NCBI GenBank assembly: GCA_018710885.1
Contig: DVJA01000043.1
Location: 14,411 to 78,410, forward strand
DNA from: Scatomorpha merdigallinarum
GTDB lineage: Bacteria > Bacillota > Clostridia > Oscillospirales > Oscillospiraceae
Direction: 5' to 3'
DNA: 64,000 bases
Shown: in pieces, positions 47,482 to 55,286 of the stretch
How positions within the stretch are numbered: position 1 is the stretch's first letter
How the letters are laid out: every line of letters starts with the position of its first letter
Translations under genes and position numbers: made by a program
Notes under the pieces: model-generated
The model's input: the letters and a program-made list of their open reading frames with translations, nothing else
What the model was told of the DNA's origin: nothing
Databases searched by the model: none

Positions 47482-50025
47482 TCAGCGCGCCATGGCCACC
47501 GCGGCTATGATGCCGGGAATAGCGAACAGGGCCATGTAGGCGATGAGCCAATTCACGGCGAGCCCGCCGGCAAAGGCATAGAGCGCGAAGACCAGCACTA
47601 CGCCGACCACTGCGGCGACTGCGGAGAGGGTGGTTCCCAACATGGCCGAGATGTAGCAGCGGTGTCCGCAGCCGGACACTTCCATGAAGCCGCCCAGGCC
47701 TTCGCGGCCGAGCAGGGCGCAGATGGGGCTGCCGTCTTCCGGCTGAGTTGCAGAGACCGCATAGCGCACGGCGAAGAGCGGGAAGTCAAAGCCCTCTGCC
47801 GGGACGTGGTATTTGCGGTTGAGCATGAGCGGCGTCACGAGGAAGTCGCGCACGGCAAATATAGGCACGCGCCTGTCGCGCAGGCAGCCCGCGAGGGCCC
47901 GGCCCACGCTGGGCACGGGGGAGTAGTCGATAGTGAAAATACCGGAGAGCACGCCGCTTATGGCTACAAACACGGCGCTGCGGTCGGCGAGCTTCTGCGG
48001 CACCATCACACCCATGAGCCGCATGAAGGCCGCGCTGCCGCACAGCACTTCCTCACCGGCTATGAGCGCCGTGAGCCCGCCGCCCTCATGGCAGCAGAAG
48101 TCTTCCACGCGGCGCATGGCGTAGCCGTTGCGGCGCAGCAGTTCGGAGAATACGGGCGAGAGCCCGCTGCCCGAAGCCACGATGACGCTACTCGCGTCAG
48201 CTATCACGCGCTCGGCCGAGGTGCCGTCCAGCACTCGGATGGAGGATATTTTGACACTGTCGCCCGGGAAGAGGTCGGTGTCGGTGATGACCATACCTAT
48301 TGAGCGGCCGATGTCACGCATGCCGGGCCAGCCGGCGACAGCCGCGCCGCGCCTATAGGCGCGTATGGCCAGCAGGAAGTATGGAAGCGCACAGGCGACA
48401 AAAGCGCCCATAGGTGCAATGGCGCATGCCGAAGCGGCAAAAACGCGGAAGAAATATGTCCAGCGCCCGGATATAGCCGTCGCTATCACGGCCAGCGCGA
48501 ACGAGGCCAGGAGCAGCCAGGGCGCGGCAACACTGAAAACGCTTTCGACCGCGTCGGGTTCCTCACAGCGGTGCAGCCAGCCCTCGGTGGAGCGGCTGCT
48601 CTTGAGCAGGACACTGCCCTCGCGGCCCTCTATGCCGTTCTCCGCGGTGACAACGGCCGGGTCCTCTGCAAGCTCCTGGGCTCGGCAGCTGAAGCGCAGC
48701 GCGCGCGCCTCCAGCAGCGCGCCCCAGAGCGCGAAGAACATGGAAAGCGCGGCCGCGGCACACATGGGCACGCCCCAGCCCGCCTGCCCGACTGCGTAGC
48801 TGACGGCCGCATCCAGGGCGGCGGCGATGTTGGCCACCGCCACGAGGGTCCAAAGTCCCGGACGCCCGCGCACGAGGTTCATGACGCCGGAGGTGAAGAC
48901 GTCCAGGCCCAGCATCACGACGGCAAGCTGCATTACAAGGCAGGCGAGGCTAGTGACCTTGAGGTCGCTGCCCAGCGCGCCGAAGGCAGGCAGACCGAGC
49001 GAAACCCAAAGCAGAGCTGCCATTGGGAAGATGGACAATTTGAAGCGGATGCGAAGGGAGTTGACGTTCCCGGCGTAGTACTTGGCGGCCTTTTTTGCGC
49101 TGAGCTCTTCGCCCAGTTCCTCCGCGTCTTCTATGGTGACGGCAGATCCGGCACTCTGCGCCCGCCTGAATTTGACGCTCAGCACGGCCAGAAGGCCCAG
49201 AATGGGGTTTGCCTTTTTCGCGCTTCCATAATCGTGCCGCGGCGCGTTTTCACTCTCGGGGCGGGCGTATTCGTAGCCCTCTTCGGAGCCGGCGCTGTAT
49301 TCGCGCATGTCCTCGTCCGGGTCGTAGAAGCGGCCGGAGTCGAAGTCAGAATCTCCGCGTTCCTCACGGCCATAAGTATAGGCGCCGTCGCCGAAATCTG
49401 TTTCCGGCTCTGCGGCGCTTGCCGCCCACTCGCCGTAGTCGAACTTCTCTGCGTCCTCGAGCTTGCGCTCGGTCCACGTAGACGCTCCGTCACTGTGCTG
49501 CCAGCGGGATGAGCGGCGCTCGGCCTCGGTTATTACGCTGTCCAGGTCGCGGCCCTTTGGCCCGGGGTAAACTTTGACGTCCTCATCGCCGTCCGGCAGT
49601 ATGGAGCTCGCAGGGCGGTAGACCTTTACGTCGTCGTCGCCGGCAAAGTCGGGTTCGCCGCCGGGTTCGGGAGTGAACTCGTCCTCGGCCGGAATGTTTA
49701 CCCTTCTGCCAAAGCGCTCAAAACTGCGGCGCAGACGCCCGGCGTAGCCGGAGGCCTCGCTGTAATAGTCGTGATCGGGTTCGGGTTCCGGTTCGTTGTA
49801 GAATGCGTCCACAGTCTCGTCGGCCTCGCTGCTGTCTATACCCGCCGAAAGCGTCTCTCCGAGGGACTCATAGACTATCTGCCTGGCGCGTTCTGCGGTG
49901 TCGCGGGCCTCGGCCTTTTCGGCGTCGAAATCCGCGTACTCGGCCAGAATGCTCTCGAGGCTCAGATCGTCGCTTGTATTCTCTATATTTATATTGTCGT
50001 TGGTCAGATTCTCAGTGTCGAGCAA
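47482..50025 (-). CDS. Degenerate P-type-ATPase-like membrane protein with acidic N-terminal region
   Basis: 847 residues from a TTG at 50025. Residues 1-290 are hydrophilic, acidic and probably disordered. From about 320 come paired helices, an actuator-like segment, and a core resembling P-type ATPases: MVITDTDLFPGDSVKISSI where DKTGTLT is expected, a nucleotide-domain-like stretch (GGGLTALIAGEEVLCGSAAF), and a last helix pair (VVGVVLVFALYAFAGGLAV). The Lys-Thr-Gly-Thr of the phosphorylation loop is lost, so pumping is unlikely. A structural or regulatory membrane role is inferred. Confidence 0.7.
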   Translation of the reverse strand: MLDTENLTNDNINIENTSDDLSLESILAEYADFDAEKAEARDTAERARQIVYESLGETLSAGIDSSEADETVDAFYNEPEPEPDHDYYSEASGYAGRLRRSFERFGRRVNIPAEDEFTPEPGGEPDFAGDDDVKVYRPASSILPDGDEDVKVYPGPKGRDLDSVITEAERRSSRWQHSDGASTWTERKLEDAEKFDYGEWAASAAEPETDFGDGAYTYGREERGDSDFDSGRFYDPDEDMREYSAGSEEGYEYARPESENAPRHDYGSAKKANPILGLLAVLSVKFRRAQSAGSAVTIEDAEELGEELSAKKAAKYYAGNVNSLRIRFKLSIFPMAALLWVSLGLPAFGALGSDLKVTSLACLVMQLAVVMLGLDVFTSGVMNLVRGRPGLWTLVAVANIAAALDAAVSYAVGQAGWGVPMCAAAALSMFFALWGALLEARALRFSCRAQELAEDPAVVTAENGIEGREGSVLLKSSRSTEGWLHRCEEPDAVESVFSVAAPWLLLASFALAVIATAISGRWTYFFRVFAASACAIAPMGAFVACALPYFLLAIRAYRRGAAVAGWPGMRDIGRSIGMVITDTDLFPGDSVKISSIRVLDGTSAERVIADASSVIVASGSGLSPVFSELLRRNGYAMRRVEDFCCHEGGGLTALIAGEEVLCGSAAFMRLMGVMVPQKLADRSAVFVAISGVLSGIFTIDYSPVPSVGRALAGCLRDRRVPIFAVRDFLVTPLMLNRKYHVPAEGFDFPLFAVRYAVSATQPEDGSPICALLGREGLGGFMEVSGCGHRCYISAMLGTTLSAVAAVVGVVLVFALYAFAGGLAVNWLIAYMALFAIPGIIAAVAMAR

Positions 50026-50060
50026 CTATGTAACACCCCTCACTGCCGTGCGGCAGCGGT

Positions 50061-50813
50061 TTACGCCCCGGTCCTCTGCCGGAGCACTTCGTATATCAGC
50101 ACCGCGGCCGCGGCCGAGGCGTTCAGCGAGCTGACGCGCCCGCGCATGGGTATGCTCACGAGCACGTCGCAGCACTCGCGCACAAGGCGGCTCATGCCGT
50201 CGCCCTCGGAACCTATGACGAGGCAGACGGGACCGCGCAAATCAGTTTTCCACATCTCACTGCTGCCCTCGGCGGCCGCTCCGTAGACCCATAGCCCGCG
50301 CTCCTTGAGCTCGCGCAGCGCGGCGGGTATGTTGGGCACGCGCGCCACGGGCAGATACTCTGCCGCGCCGGCGCTGGTCTTGTCGACCACTGCGGTGAGC
50401 CCCGCGCTGCGGCGCTTGGGGATTATGACCCCGTGGGCTCCGGCGCACTCGGCGCTGCGTATGATGGCGCCCAGATTGTGTACGTCGCTTATCTCGTCGC
50501 AGACGATGACAAAGGGCTCTTCGCCGCGCTCCGCGGCCAGGGCGAAGATGTCGTCTATGCTCGCATACTGCGTGACGGCGGCCACGGCGATGACGCCCTG
50601 GTGCGAACCGGTTACGCTCATCTCGTCGAGCTTGCGCCGGTCAACTGTGACGACGGCGATGCCATTGTCCTTGGCCCGGGAAATGATGCGCCCGAGCGCC
50701 GGGTCGTTGGAGCCCCGGGAGACAAATAGCTTGTCTATGGCCCTGCCGGCCCTCATGGCCTCGTTGACCGCGTTGCGGCCCTCTATCAAATCGCTCCTGA
50801 GCTCGTCGTCCAT
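50061..50813 (-). CDS. rlmB: 23S rRNA 2'-O-ribose methyltransferase, TrmH/RlmB family
   Basis: 250 residues. N-terminal substrate-binding domain (IEGRNAVNEAMRAGRAIDKL) and SPOUT domain with motif 1 NLGAIIRSAECAGAHGVI, motif 2 CLVIGSEGDGMSRLV and motif 3 IPMRGRVSSLNASAAAAVL, which form the SAM-binding knot. It methylates a guanosine in 23S rRNA. The ATG at 50813 follows GGAGGCAGAC. The pseudo-ATPase gene follows after 35 nt. Confidence 0.92.
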   Translation of the reverse strand: MDDELRSDLIEGRNAVNEAMRAGRAIDKLFVSRGSNDPALGRIISRAKDNGIAVVTVDRRKLDEMSVTGSHQGVIAVAAVTQYASIDDIFALAAERGEEPFVIVCDEISDVHNLGAIIRSAECAGAHGVIIPKRRSAGLTAVVDKTSAGAAEYLPVARVPNIPAALRELKERGLWVYGAAAEGSSEMWKTDLRGPVCLVIGSEGDGMSRLVRECCDVLVSIPMRGRVSSLNASAAAAVLIYEVLRQRTGA

Positions 50814-50926
50814 GTCTGCCTCCGTATTAAGCATAGTGATACAGATAAAACTATACCACAGTTGAAGTAAAGAATAAAGTATTAAATTGATGGAATTTGT
50901 AAAATTAACGCCCTGTACAAAAAGAA

Positions 50927-50950
50927 GCCCGCGTTCTCATGAACGCGGGC
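50927..50950 (-). terminator. Terminator of the GNAT-IclR operon
   Basis: GCCCGCGTTC-TCAT-GAACGCGGGC, 10-bp stem; read leftward it ends in TTCTTTTTG. Confidence 0.9.
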
Positions 50951-50964
50951 AAAATGCCGGATTT

Positions 50965-51726
50965 TCAATGTATACCGGCCAATCTGGACGATGCGCCGCG
51001 CAGCGCCGCAAGGGTTCGCTCGCGGTTGCGCTCCATGCGCGTGCTCGGTCCCGAGCAGCTTATGGCCGCTATTGCAGCGCCTGAAGCGTCGGTGAGGGCC
51101 ACGGCAAAACAGGTGAGGCCCTCTTCACTCTCCTCATTGTCTATGGCCCAGCCGCGCTCGCGTGTGAGTCTGAGCTCGTTGTAGAGCTGTTCCGGCGTGC
51201 CGATGGAGTTCGGCGTGGGGCGCTCGAAGCGGGCCGCGGCGGCGTACTGCTCCCACTGCTCAGGTCGCTTCTGGCTCAGGAGCATTTTGCCCGTCGCCGT
51301 CTGATGCGCCCAACGCCGGTCGCCCAGGACGGTGTCCATCTTGAGATTCAGCCTGCCGAGCGCCTTGTCCACGAAGACTATGTGATACGGCCCGTCCATT
51401 GTGGCCAGATGCGCCGTTTCTCCGGTCTCGTCGGCGAGACGGGAGAGCTCCGGGCGCACCAGCCCGGCGAGCACCATGCGCGTCTGGGCAAGCGCGCCAA
51501 GGGAGAAAAGCTTGATACCTAGCCGGTAGCCGCCCTCTTCGGTGCGCGTGAGGTAGCCCTTGGCCTCCAGCGTGTACAGTATGCGAAAGGCCGCCGTGCG
51601 GCTCACGCCCAAGGCCTTTGCGGCCTTGGCGGCAGTGAGCTCTTCATATTCAAAGTATAGCCCCAGCGCGTCCAGAGCGTGGTCCAGAGACGAGAGTATA
51701 TACTGCGAACTCTCAGGTGTTTTCAT
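50965..51726 (-). CDS. IclR-family transcriptional regulator
   Basis: 253 residues. N-terminal winged helix (ALDALGLYFEYEELTAAKAAKALGVSRTAAFRILYTLEAKGYL in short segments) and a C-terminal GAF-like effector domain (ETAHLATMDGPYHIVFVDK, GWAIDNEESEEGLTCFAVAL, GPSTRME). The ATG at 51726 overlaps the acetyltransferase stop. Divergent from the 2-oxoacid oxidoreductase operon, with repeated GTTCG half-sites in between, so it probably controls that operon in response to an organic acid. Confidence 0.9.
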   Translation of the reverse strand: MKTPESSQYILSSLDHALDALGLYFEYEELTAAKAAKALGVSRTAAFRILYTLEAKGYLTRTEEGGYRLGIKLFSLGALAQTRMVLAGLVRPELSRLADETGETAHLATMDGPYHIVFVDKALGRLNLKMDTVLGDRRWAHQTATGKMLLSQKRPEQWEQYAAAARFERPTPNSIGTPEQLYNELRLTRERGWAIDNEESEEGLTCFAVALTDASGAAIAAISCSGPSTRMERNRERTLAALRGASSRLAGIH

Positions 51727-52151
51727 GTCCCGGCCTCCCACACCATGCGCACTTCGGCCTGGCCGGTCTGAACGTCAGTACCCTCGCTCAAAACGCGGAA
51801 ACCTTCACGCTCGTAAAACTCCCGCGCGCGGGAGTTTTGGACGTAGACGTCCAGGACGAGTTCTTCCCTCATGGCTTTCGCCAGGCCCAGCAGCCGGGCG
51901 CCTATGCCCTTCGAGCGCGAGCCCTGACGCACGAACAGCCCGGCCACGTAGCCGCCGTCGAGGCCGATGAAGCCCTCCACGCCGCCGCCGTCCTCATATA
52001 CATAAACCTCCGCATGCGCTATCTGTTCACGCACCTCATCAAACTTGCCGCGCCAGTAATCTGCCGGGACAAATCCGTGCGCTTCCAGGTTGGACTCGAG
52101 CCATATTTGCGCTATGTCGTCCAGATCCGCGCCTGCCATGCGTCTGATCAT
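51723..52151 (-). CDS. GNAT-family N-acetyltransferase
   Basis: 142 residues. Motif A is GLFVRQGSRSKGIGARLLGLA and motif B is VYVQNSRAREFYEREGFR, both complete. The layout is like RimI/YjaB-type acetyltransferases. The ATG at 52151 follows AAGGAGG. It overlaps iclR by 4 nt and is the first gene of that transcript. Substrate unknown. Confidence 0.88.
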   Translation of the reverse strand: MIRRMAGADLDDIAQIWLESNLEAHGFVPADYWRGKFDEVREQIAHAEVYVYEDGGGVEGFIGLDGGYVAGLFVRQGSRSKGIGARLLGLAKAMREELVLDVYVQNSRAREFYEREGFRVLSEGTDVQTGQAEVRMVWEAGT

Positions 52152-52203
52152 AGTAACCTCCTTGACTTTGCAGCCCGGACGTGGTATTCTCCGGGTAGAT
52201 ATG

Positions 52204-52270
52204 GTTCGTAAATCGAACGTAATGTTATTATAGCGAACAAATTTGAAAACGTCAAGTTCGCAAGAGTTCG
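52204..52270. promoter_or_regulatory. Cluster of GTTCG/CGAAC half-sites, candidate IclR operator
   Basis: Five copies lie in 67 bases: GTTCG at 52204, CGAAC at 52214 and 52234, GTTCG at 52256 and 52266. They form GTTCG-TAAAT-CGAAC and a wider GCGAAC...GTTCGC pair. They surround the leftward promoter TTGACG, 17 nt, TATAAT (52227-52255). Confidence 0.55.
52227..52255 (-). promoter_or_regulatory. Promoter of the GNAT-IclR operon
   Basis: Read leftward: TTGACG, 17 nt, TATAAT, about 75 nt before the acetyltransferase start. Confidence 0.75.
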
Positions 52271-52277
52271 CCATAAT

Positions 52278-52313
52278 AATTGCACAAATTGAAGGTAGAA
52301 ACTTTGTACAATT
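52278..52313. promoter_or_regulatory. Inverted repeat upstream of the oxidoreductase operon
   Basis: AATTGCACAAA and TTTGTACAATT pair at 10 of 11 positions around a 14-nt centre, ending 18 nt before the first start codon. It may be a regulator site overlapping a weak promoter (TTGCAC, 17 nt, TTTGTA). Confidence 0.5.
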
Positions 52314-52330
52314 TGCGAGGAGTGATACAG

Positions 52331-52864
52331 ATGCAAGAAATACGGCTGCACGGCAGGGGCGGCCAGGGCCTTGTGAAAGCCAGCCACATAGTGGTCAGAA
52401 CCGCTGTGGAGACGGGGCACTACGGACAGTTCATACCCTTCTTCGGGGTTGAGCGCAAGGGTTCGCCGGTGTTCGGCTTCCTGCGCCTGGCCGAAGAACC
52501 CATACGGCGCAAGACGCAGGTGTACACGCCGGACGTGCTCATCATACTTGACGACACGCTCATACACCTCTCAGCCACTTATGCCGGATTGCGCGAGGGC
52601 GGTACGGTCATCATAAACTCGGCCCATGCACCGGAAGAGCTCGCCATCCCCGAGCAGACGGGGAGGGTGGCGGTTGTAGACGCTACGGCCATAGCGCTCG
52701 ACGAGATTGGCAGGAACATACCGAACACGGCCATGCTCGGCGCCTTCGCGCGCGTAACGGGCCTGGTAGACGCCCAGAAGCTCTTTGACAACATAGCGGC
52801 CGAGTTCGGGGAAACAAACCGCGAGGCGGCCCGCAGGGCCTATGACGCTGTGCGCATATGTTAA
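52331..52864 (+). CDS. 2-oxoacid:ferredoxin oxidoreductase, gamma subunit
   Basis: 177 residues. Opening MQEIRLHGRGGQGLVKASH is the gamma-subunit signature, and FGVERKGSPVFGFLRLAEEPI matches the family. Together with the delta, alpha and beta subunits encoded next, it forms an enzyme that decarboxylates a 2-oxoacid to an acyl-CoA and reduces ferredoxin. The ATG at 52331 follows GAGGAGTG. The substrate is discussed under the beta subunit. Confidence 0.92.
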   Translation: MQEIRLHGRGGQGLVKASHIVVRTAVETGHYGQFIPFFGVERKGSPVFGFLRLAEEPIRRKTQVYTPDVLIILDDTLIHLSATYAGLREGGTVIINSAHAPEELAIPEQTGRVAVVDATAIALDEIGRNIPNTAMLGAFARVTGLVDAQKLFDNIAAEFGETNREAARRAYDAVRIC

Positions 52865-52875
52865 GGAGGAGCGGC

Positions 52876-53133
52876 ATGGATAGAGAACACGTGACCCCGC
52901 TCGGAAATGACGGGATGTACATACTGGATACGGCGTCCTGGCGTGTGGTCAGGCCCGTGATGAACAAGGACCGCTGCGTCAACTGCGGCATCTGCCTGGG
53001 CTATTGCCCCGTGGGCAGCATCTACGCCGAGGGGCGCGAGATACTCATAAGCTACGACTACTGCAAGGGCTGCGGGCTCTGCGCCGCGGAGTGTCCCAAG
53101 CAGGCCATAACGATGGAACCGGAGGTGAAGTGA
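52876..53133 (+). CDS. 2-oxoacid:ferredoxin oxidoreductase, delta (ferredoxin) subunit
   Basis: 85 residues with two 4Fe-4S binding sets, CVNCGICLGYCPVGSI and CKGCGLCAAECPKQAI. It carries electrons from the beta-subunit centre to ferredoxin. The ATG at 52876 follows AAGGAGGAGCGGC, 11 nt after the gamma stop; an upstream ATG at 52858 overlaps gamma. Confidence 0.92.
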   Translation: MDREHVTPLGNDGMYILDTASWRVVRPVMNKDRCVNCGICLGYCPVGSIYAEGREILISYDYCKGCGLCAAECPKQAITMEPEVK

Positions 53134-53134
53134 G

Positions 53135-54304
53135 ATGGGCGAAGTTAAAGCGTTGACCGGCAACAAGTGCGCGACTATGGGCGCGGCGCTTTGCAGGCCG
53201 GATTTGATAGCGGCCTATCCTATAACGCCGCAGAGCTCGGTGGTTGAGGGCCTGGCCGACCTCGTCTTCTCCGGAGAGCTCAACTCACGCATGGTGCAGG
53301 TTGAGAGCGAGCACAGCGCTATGAGCGTGGTGCAGGGCGCGGCCGCAGCGGGCGGCCGTGTGTTCACCGCCACGAGCGCCCAGGGCCTCGCGCTGATGTA
53401 CGAACCCTACTTCCGCATGTCAACGCTGCGCCTCCCGATGGTTATGGCTATCGCCACACGCGAGATGACCTCGCCGGAGACGATATGGTCTGGACAGCAG
53501 GACGCTATGAGCGTGCGTGAGGCGGGCTGGATACAGTGCTTCTGCGAGACCAACCAGGAGATACTGGACATGATAATCCAGGGCTACATGCTTGCCGAGG
53601 ACAAAAGGGTGCTCATACCCGTGAACGTCTGCTATGACGGCTTTTACTCGAGCCACCTCGTCGAGCGCGTGGAGCTGCCCACGCAGGAGGAAGTTGACGC
53701 TTTCCTTCCGGCATATTCTCTCCCGGCCAAGCTCGACCCTGCGACGCCGCAGGCGCTCGACCCCATGACTCCGGGCGAGCTGCTCATGAAATACCGCCAC
53801 AACCACCTCGAAGCCATGCAGGCGGCGCTGCCCGTGATAGATGAAGTGGACGCTAAGTTCGCCGCTGCCTTCGGCCGCAGCTACGGCGGCGCGATAGATA
53901 CCTACAGGCTCGACGACGCGGACTACGCCCTTGTCACTGTGGGCGGCATGACCGGCACGGCGCGCGACGTGGTGGATGCGATGCGTGAGAGCGGCGTGAA
54001 GGTGGGCGTGCTCAAGCTGCGCTTTACCCGCCCCTTCCCGGTGGAAAAGGTGCGGGCAGCGCTGGCCAATGTGAAGGGCTTCGCCGTCGTCGACCGCTCG
54101 GTGAGCTTTGGCTGGAACGCGGGTTCCATGTACAGCGAGGTCTGCGCCGCTATGGGAGAGACGCTCGCGGGCAAGGCGCACTTCTCCGCAATCGGCGGCC
54201 TGGGCGGTGCCGACATTTCGATGGCGCACATGGAGAACGTGGTTAAAACTCTCACGTCGCTCAACGAACCGGGCCGGGCCGATACGCTCTGGCTGATGGA
54301 CTGA
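53135..54304 (+). CDS. 2-oxoacid:ferredoxin oxidoreductase, alpha subunit
   Basis: 389 residues. The opening KALTGNKCATMGAALCRPDLIAAYPITPQ is the pyrimidine-binding domain of POR-type enzymes, and VESEHSAMSVVQGAAAAGGRVFTATS holds the conserved Glu that activates thiamine diphosphate. The C-terminal domain II starts near residue 260 (YALVTVGGMTGTARDVVDAM). It begins 1 nt after the delta subunit. Confidence 0.93.
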   Translation: MGEVKALTGNKCATMGAALCRPDLIAAYPITPQSSVVEGLADLVFSGELNSRMVQVESEHSAMSVVQGAAAAGGRVFTATSAQGLALMYEPYFRMSTLRLPMVMAIATREMTSPETIWSGQQDAMSVREAGWIQCFCETNQEILDMIIQGYMLAEDKRVLIPVNVCYDGFYSSHLVERVELPTQEEVDAFLPAYSLPAKLDPATPQALDPMTPGELLMKYRHNHLEAMQAALPVIDEVDAKFAAAFGRSYGGAIDTYRLDDADYALVTVGGMTGTARDVVDAMRESGVKVGVLKLRFTRPFPVEKVRAALANVKGFAVVDRSVSFGWNAGSMYSEVCAAMGETLAGKAHFSAIGGLGGADISMAHMENVVKTLTSLNEPGRADTLWLMD

Positions 54305-54318
54305 AGGGAGGCTTTCAA

Positions 54319-55224
54319 ATGAGTTACATGGATATTCTCAAGACTGCGCCCCAGGTCATGACCCCCGGTTCCTCGGCCTGCCAGGGCTGCGGCGGCGAGC
54401 TCATACTGCGCCGCATAATGCAGATAGCGGGCAACAACAGCGTCTTCGCCGTGCCGCCCGGATGCATGGCCGGCGCGGGCGTGGACGGCTGGAGCTATCA
54501 GAACGGCTGCACGGCGCCCATACACATCACGCTCCTCGACAACACCGCGAGCTTCATGTCCGGCGTGAGCGAGATGTACCAGAGGAAGGGACGTCCCGAC
54601 GTGAACATCGTGGCCATAGCCGGTGACGGAGCCACTGCCGACTGCGGCTTCCAGAGCCTCTCCGGCGCGGCCGAGCGCGGCACGAAGATGCTCTACGTCT
54701 GCTACGACAACGAGGGCTACATGAACACGGGCTTCCAGCGCTCGTCCACTACCAACCTCGGCTCCCGTACCTCCACCACACCCACCGGCGCGGCGATAAA
54801 CGGCAAGGAGCAGAGCGCGAAGTATGTGCCGCTCATCATGGCGATGCACAACGTCGAGTATTGCGCCACGGCCAGCCCCTCGAACATGCCGGACTTCGTG
54901 GCCAAGGTGCAGCACGGCCTCGAGGCCAGCAAACGCGGCTTTGCCTACCTGCACGTGTTCTCGCCCTGCCCGACCGGCTGGAGCTTCAAGCCCAACGAGA
55001 GCATAGCCGTGGCGCGCCGCGCCGTGGCCTCGAACATGTTCCCGCTTTGGGAGTGCGACAAGGGCAAGTTCTACATGACCGAGAACCGCAGCCCCATCAC
55101 GATAGCTGAGTTCGTGCGCGGCATCGGCAAGTTCAACAAGCTTACGGAAGAAGAGCTGGGCATACTGCAAAAGACGGCAGATGAACGCTACGCGCTTATA
55201 AAGCGCCTGTGCGGTAAGGATTGA
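54319..55224 (+). CDS. 2-oxoacid:ferredoxin oxidoreductase, beta subunit
   Basis: 301 residues. Thiamine diphosphate motif AIAGDGATADCGFQSLSGA with the following CYDNEGYMNTGFQRS, and Cys residues (CQGCGG) for the proximal 4Fe-4S cluster. The four-subunit gamma-delta-alpha-beta order is that of pyruvate, 2-oxoisovalerate and phenylglyoxylate oxidoreductases. The IclR neighbour and MNTGFQRSSTTNLGSRTSTT segment would fit an aromatic or branched-chain substrate as well as pyruvate; I cannot decide. A terminator follows. Confidence 0.92.
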   Translation: MSYMDILKTAPQVMTPGSSACQGCGGELILRRIMQIAGNNSVFAVPPGCMAGAGVDGWSYQNGCTAPIHITLLDNTASFMSGVSEMYQRKGRPDVNIVAIAGDGATADCGFQSLSGAAERGTKMLYVCYDNEGYMNTGFQRSSTTNLGSRTSTTPTGAAINGKEQSAKYVPLIMAMHNVEYCATASPSNMPDFVAKVQHGLEASKRGFAYLHVFSPCPTGWSFKPNESIAVARRAVASNMFPLWECDKGKFYMTENRSPITIAEFVRGIGKFNKLTEEELGILQKTADERYALIKRLCGKD

Positions 55225-55237
55225 TACTACATTAAAT

Positions 55238-55270
55238 AAAAGGAGACGAAGCCATGCTTCGTCTCCTTTT
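55238..55270. terminator. Bidirectional terminator after the oxidoreductase operon
   Basis: 15-bp perfect stem AAAAGGAGACGAAGC around a 3-4 nt loop, then TTTTTG; it also ends the convergent permease gene. Confidence 0.92.
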
Positions 55271-55286
55271 TGTATGTTGGCCTGGC

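Noticed and set aside
47598..48853. Several short open frames inside the pseudo-ATPase gene
   Set aside because: All are shadows of the 847-codon gene.
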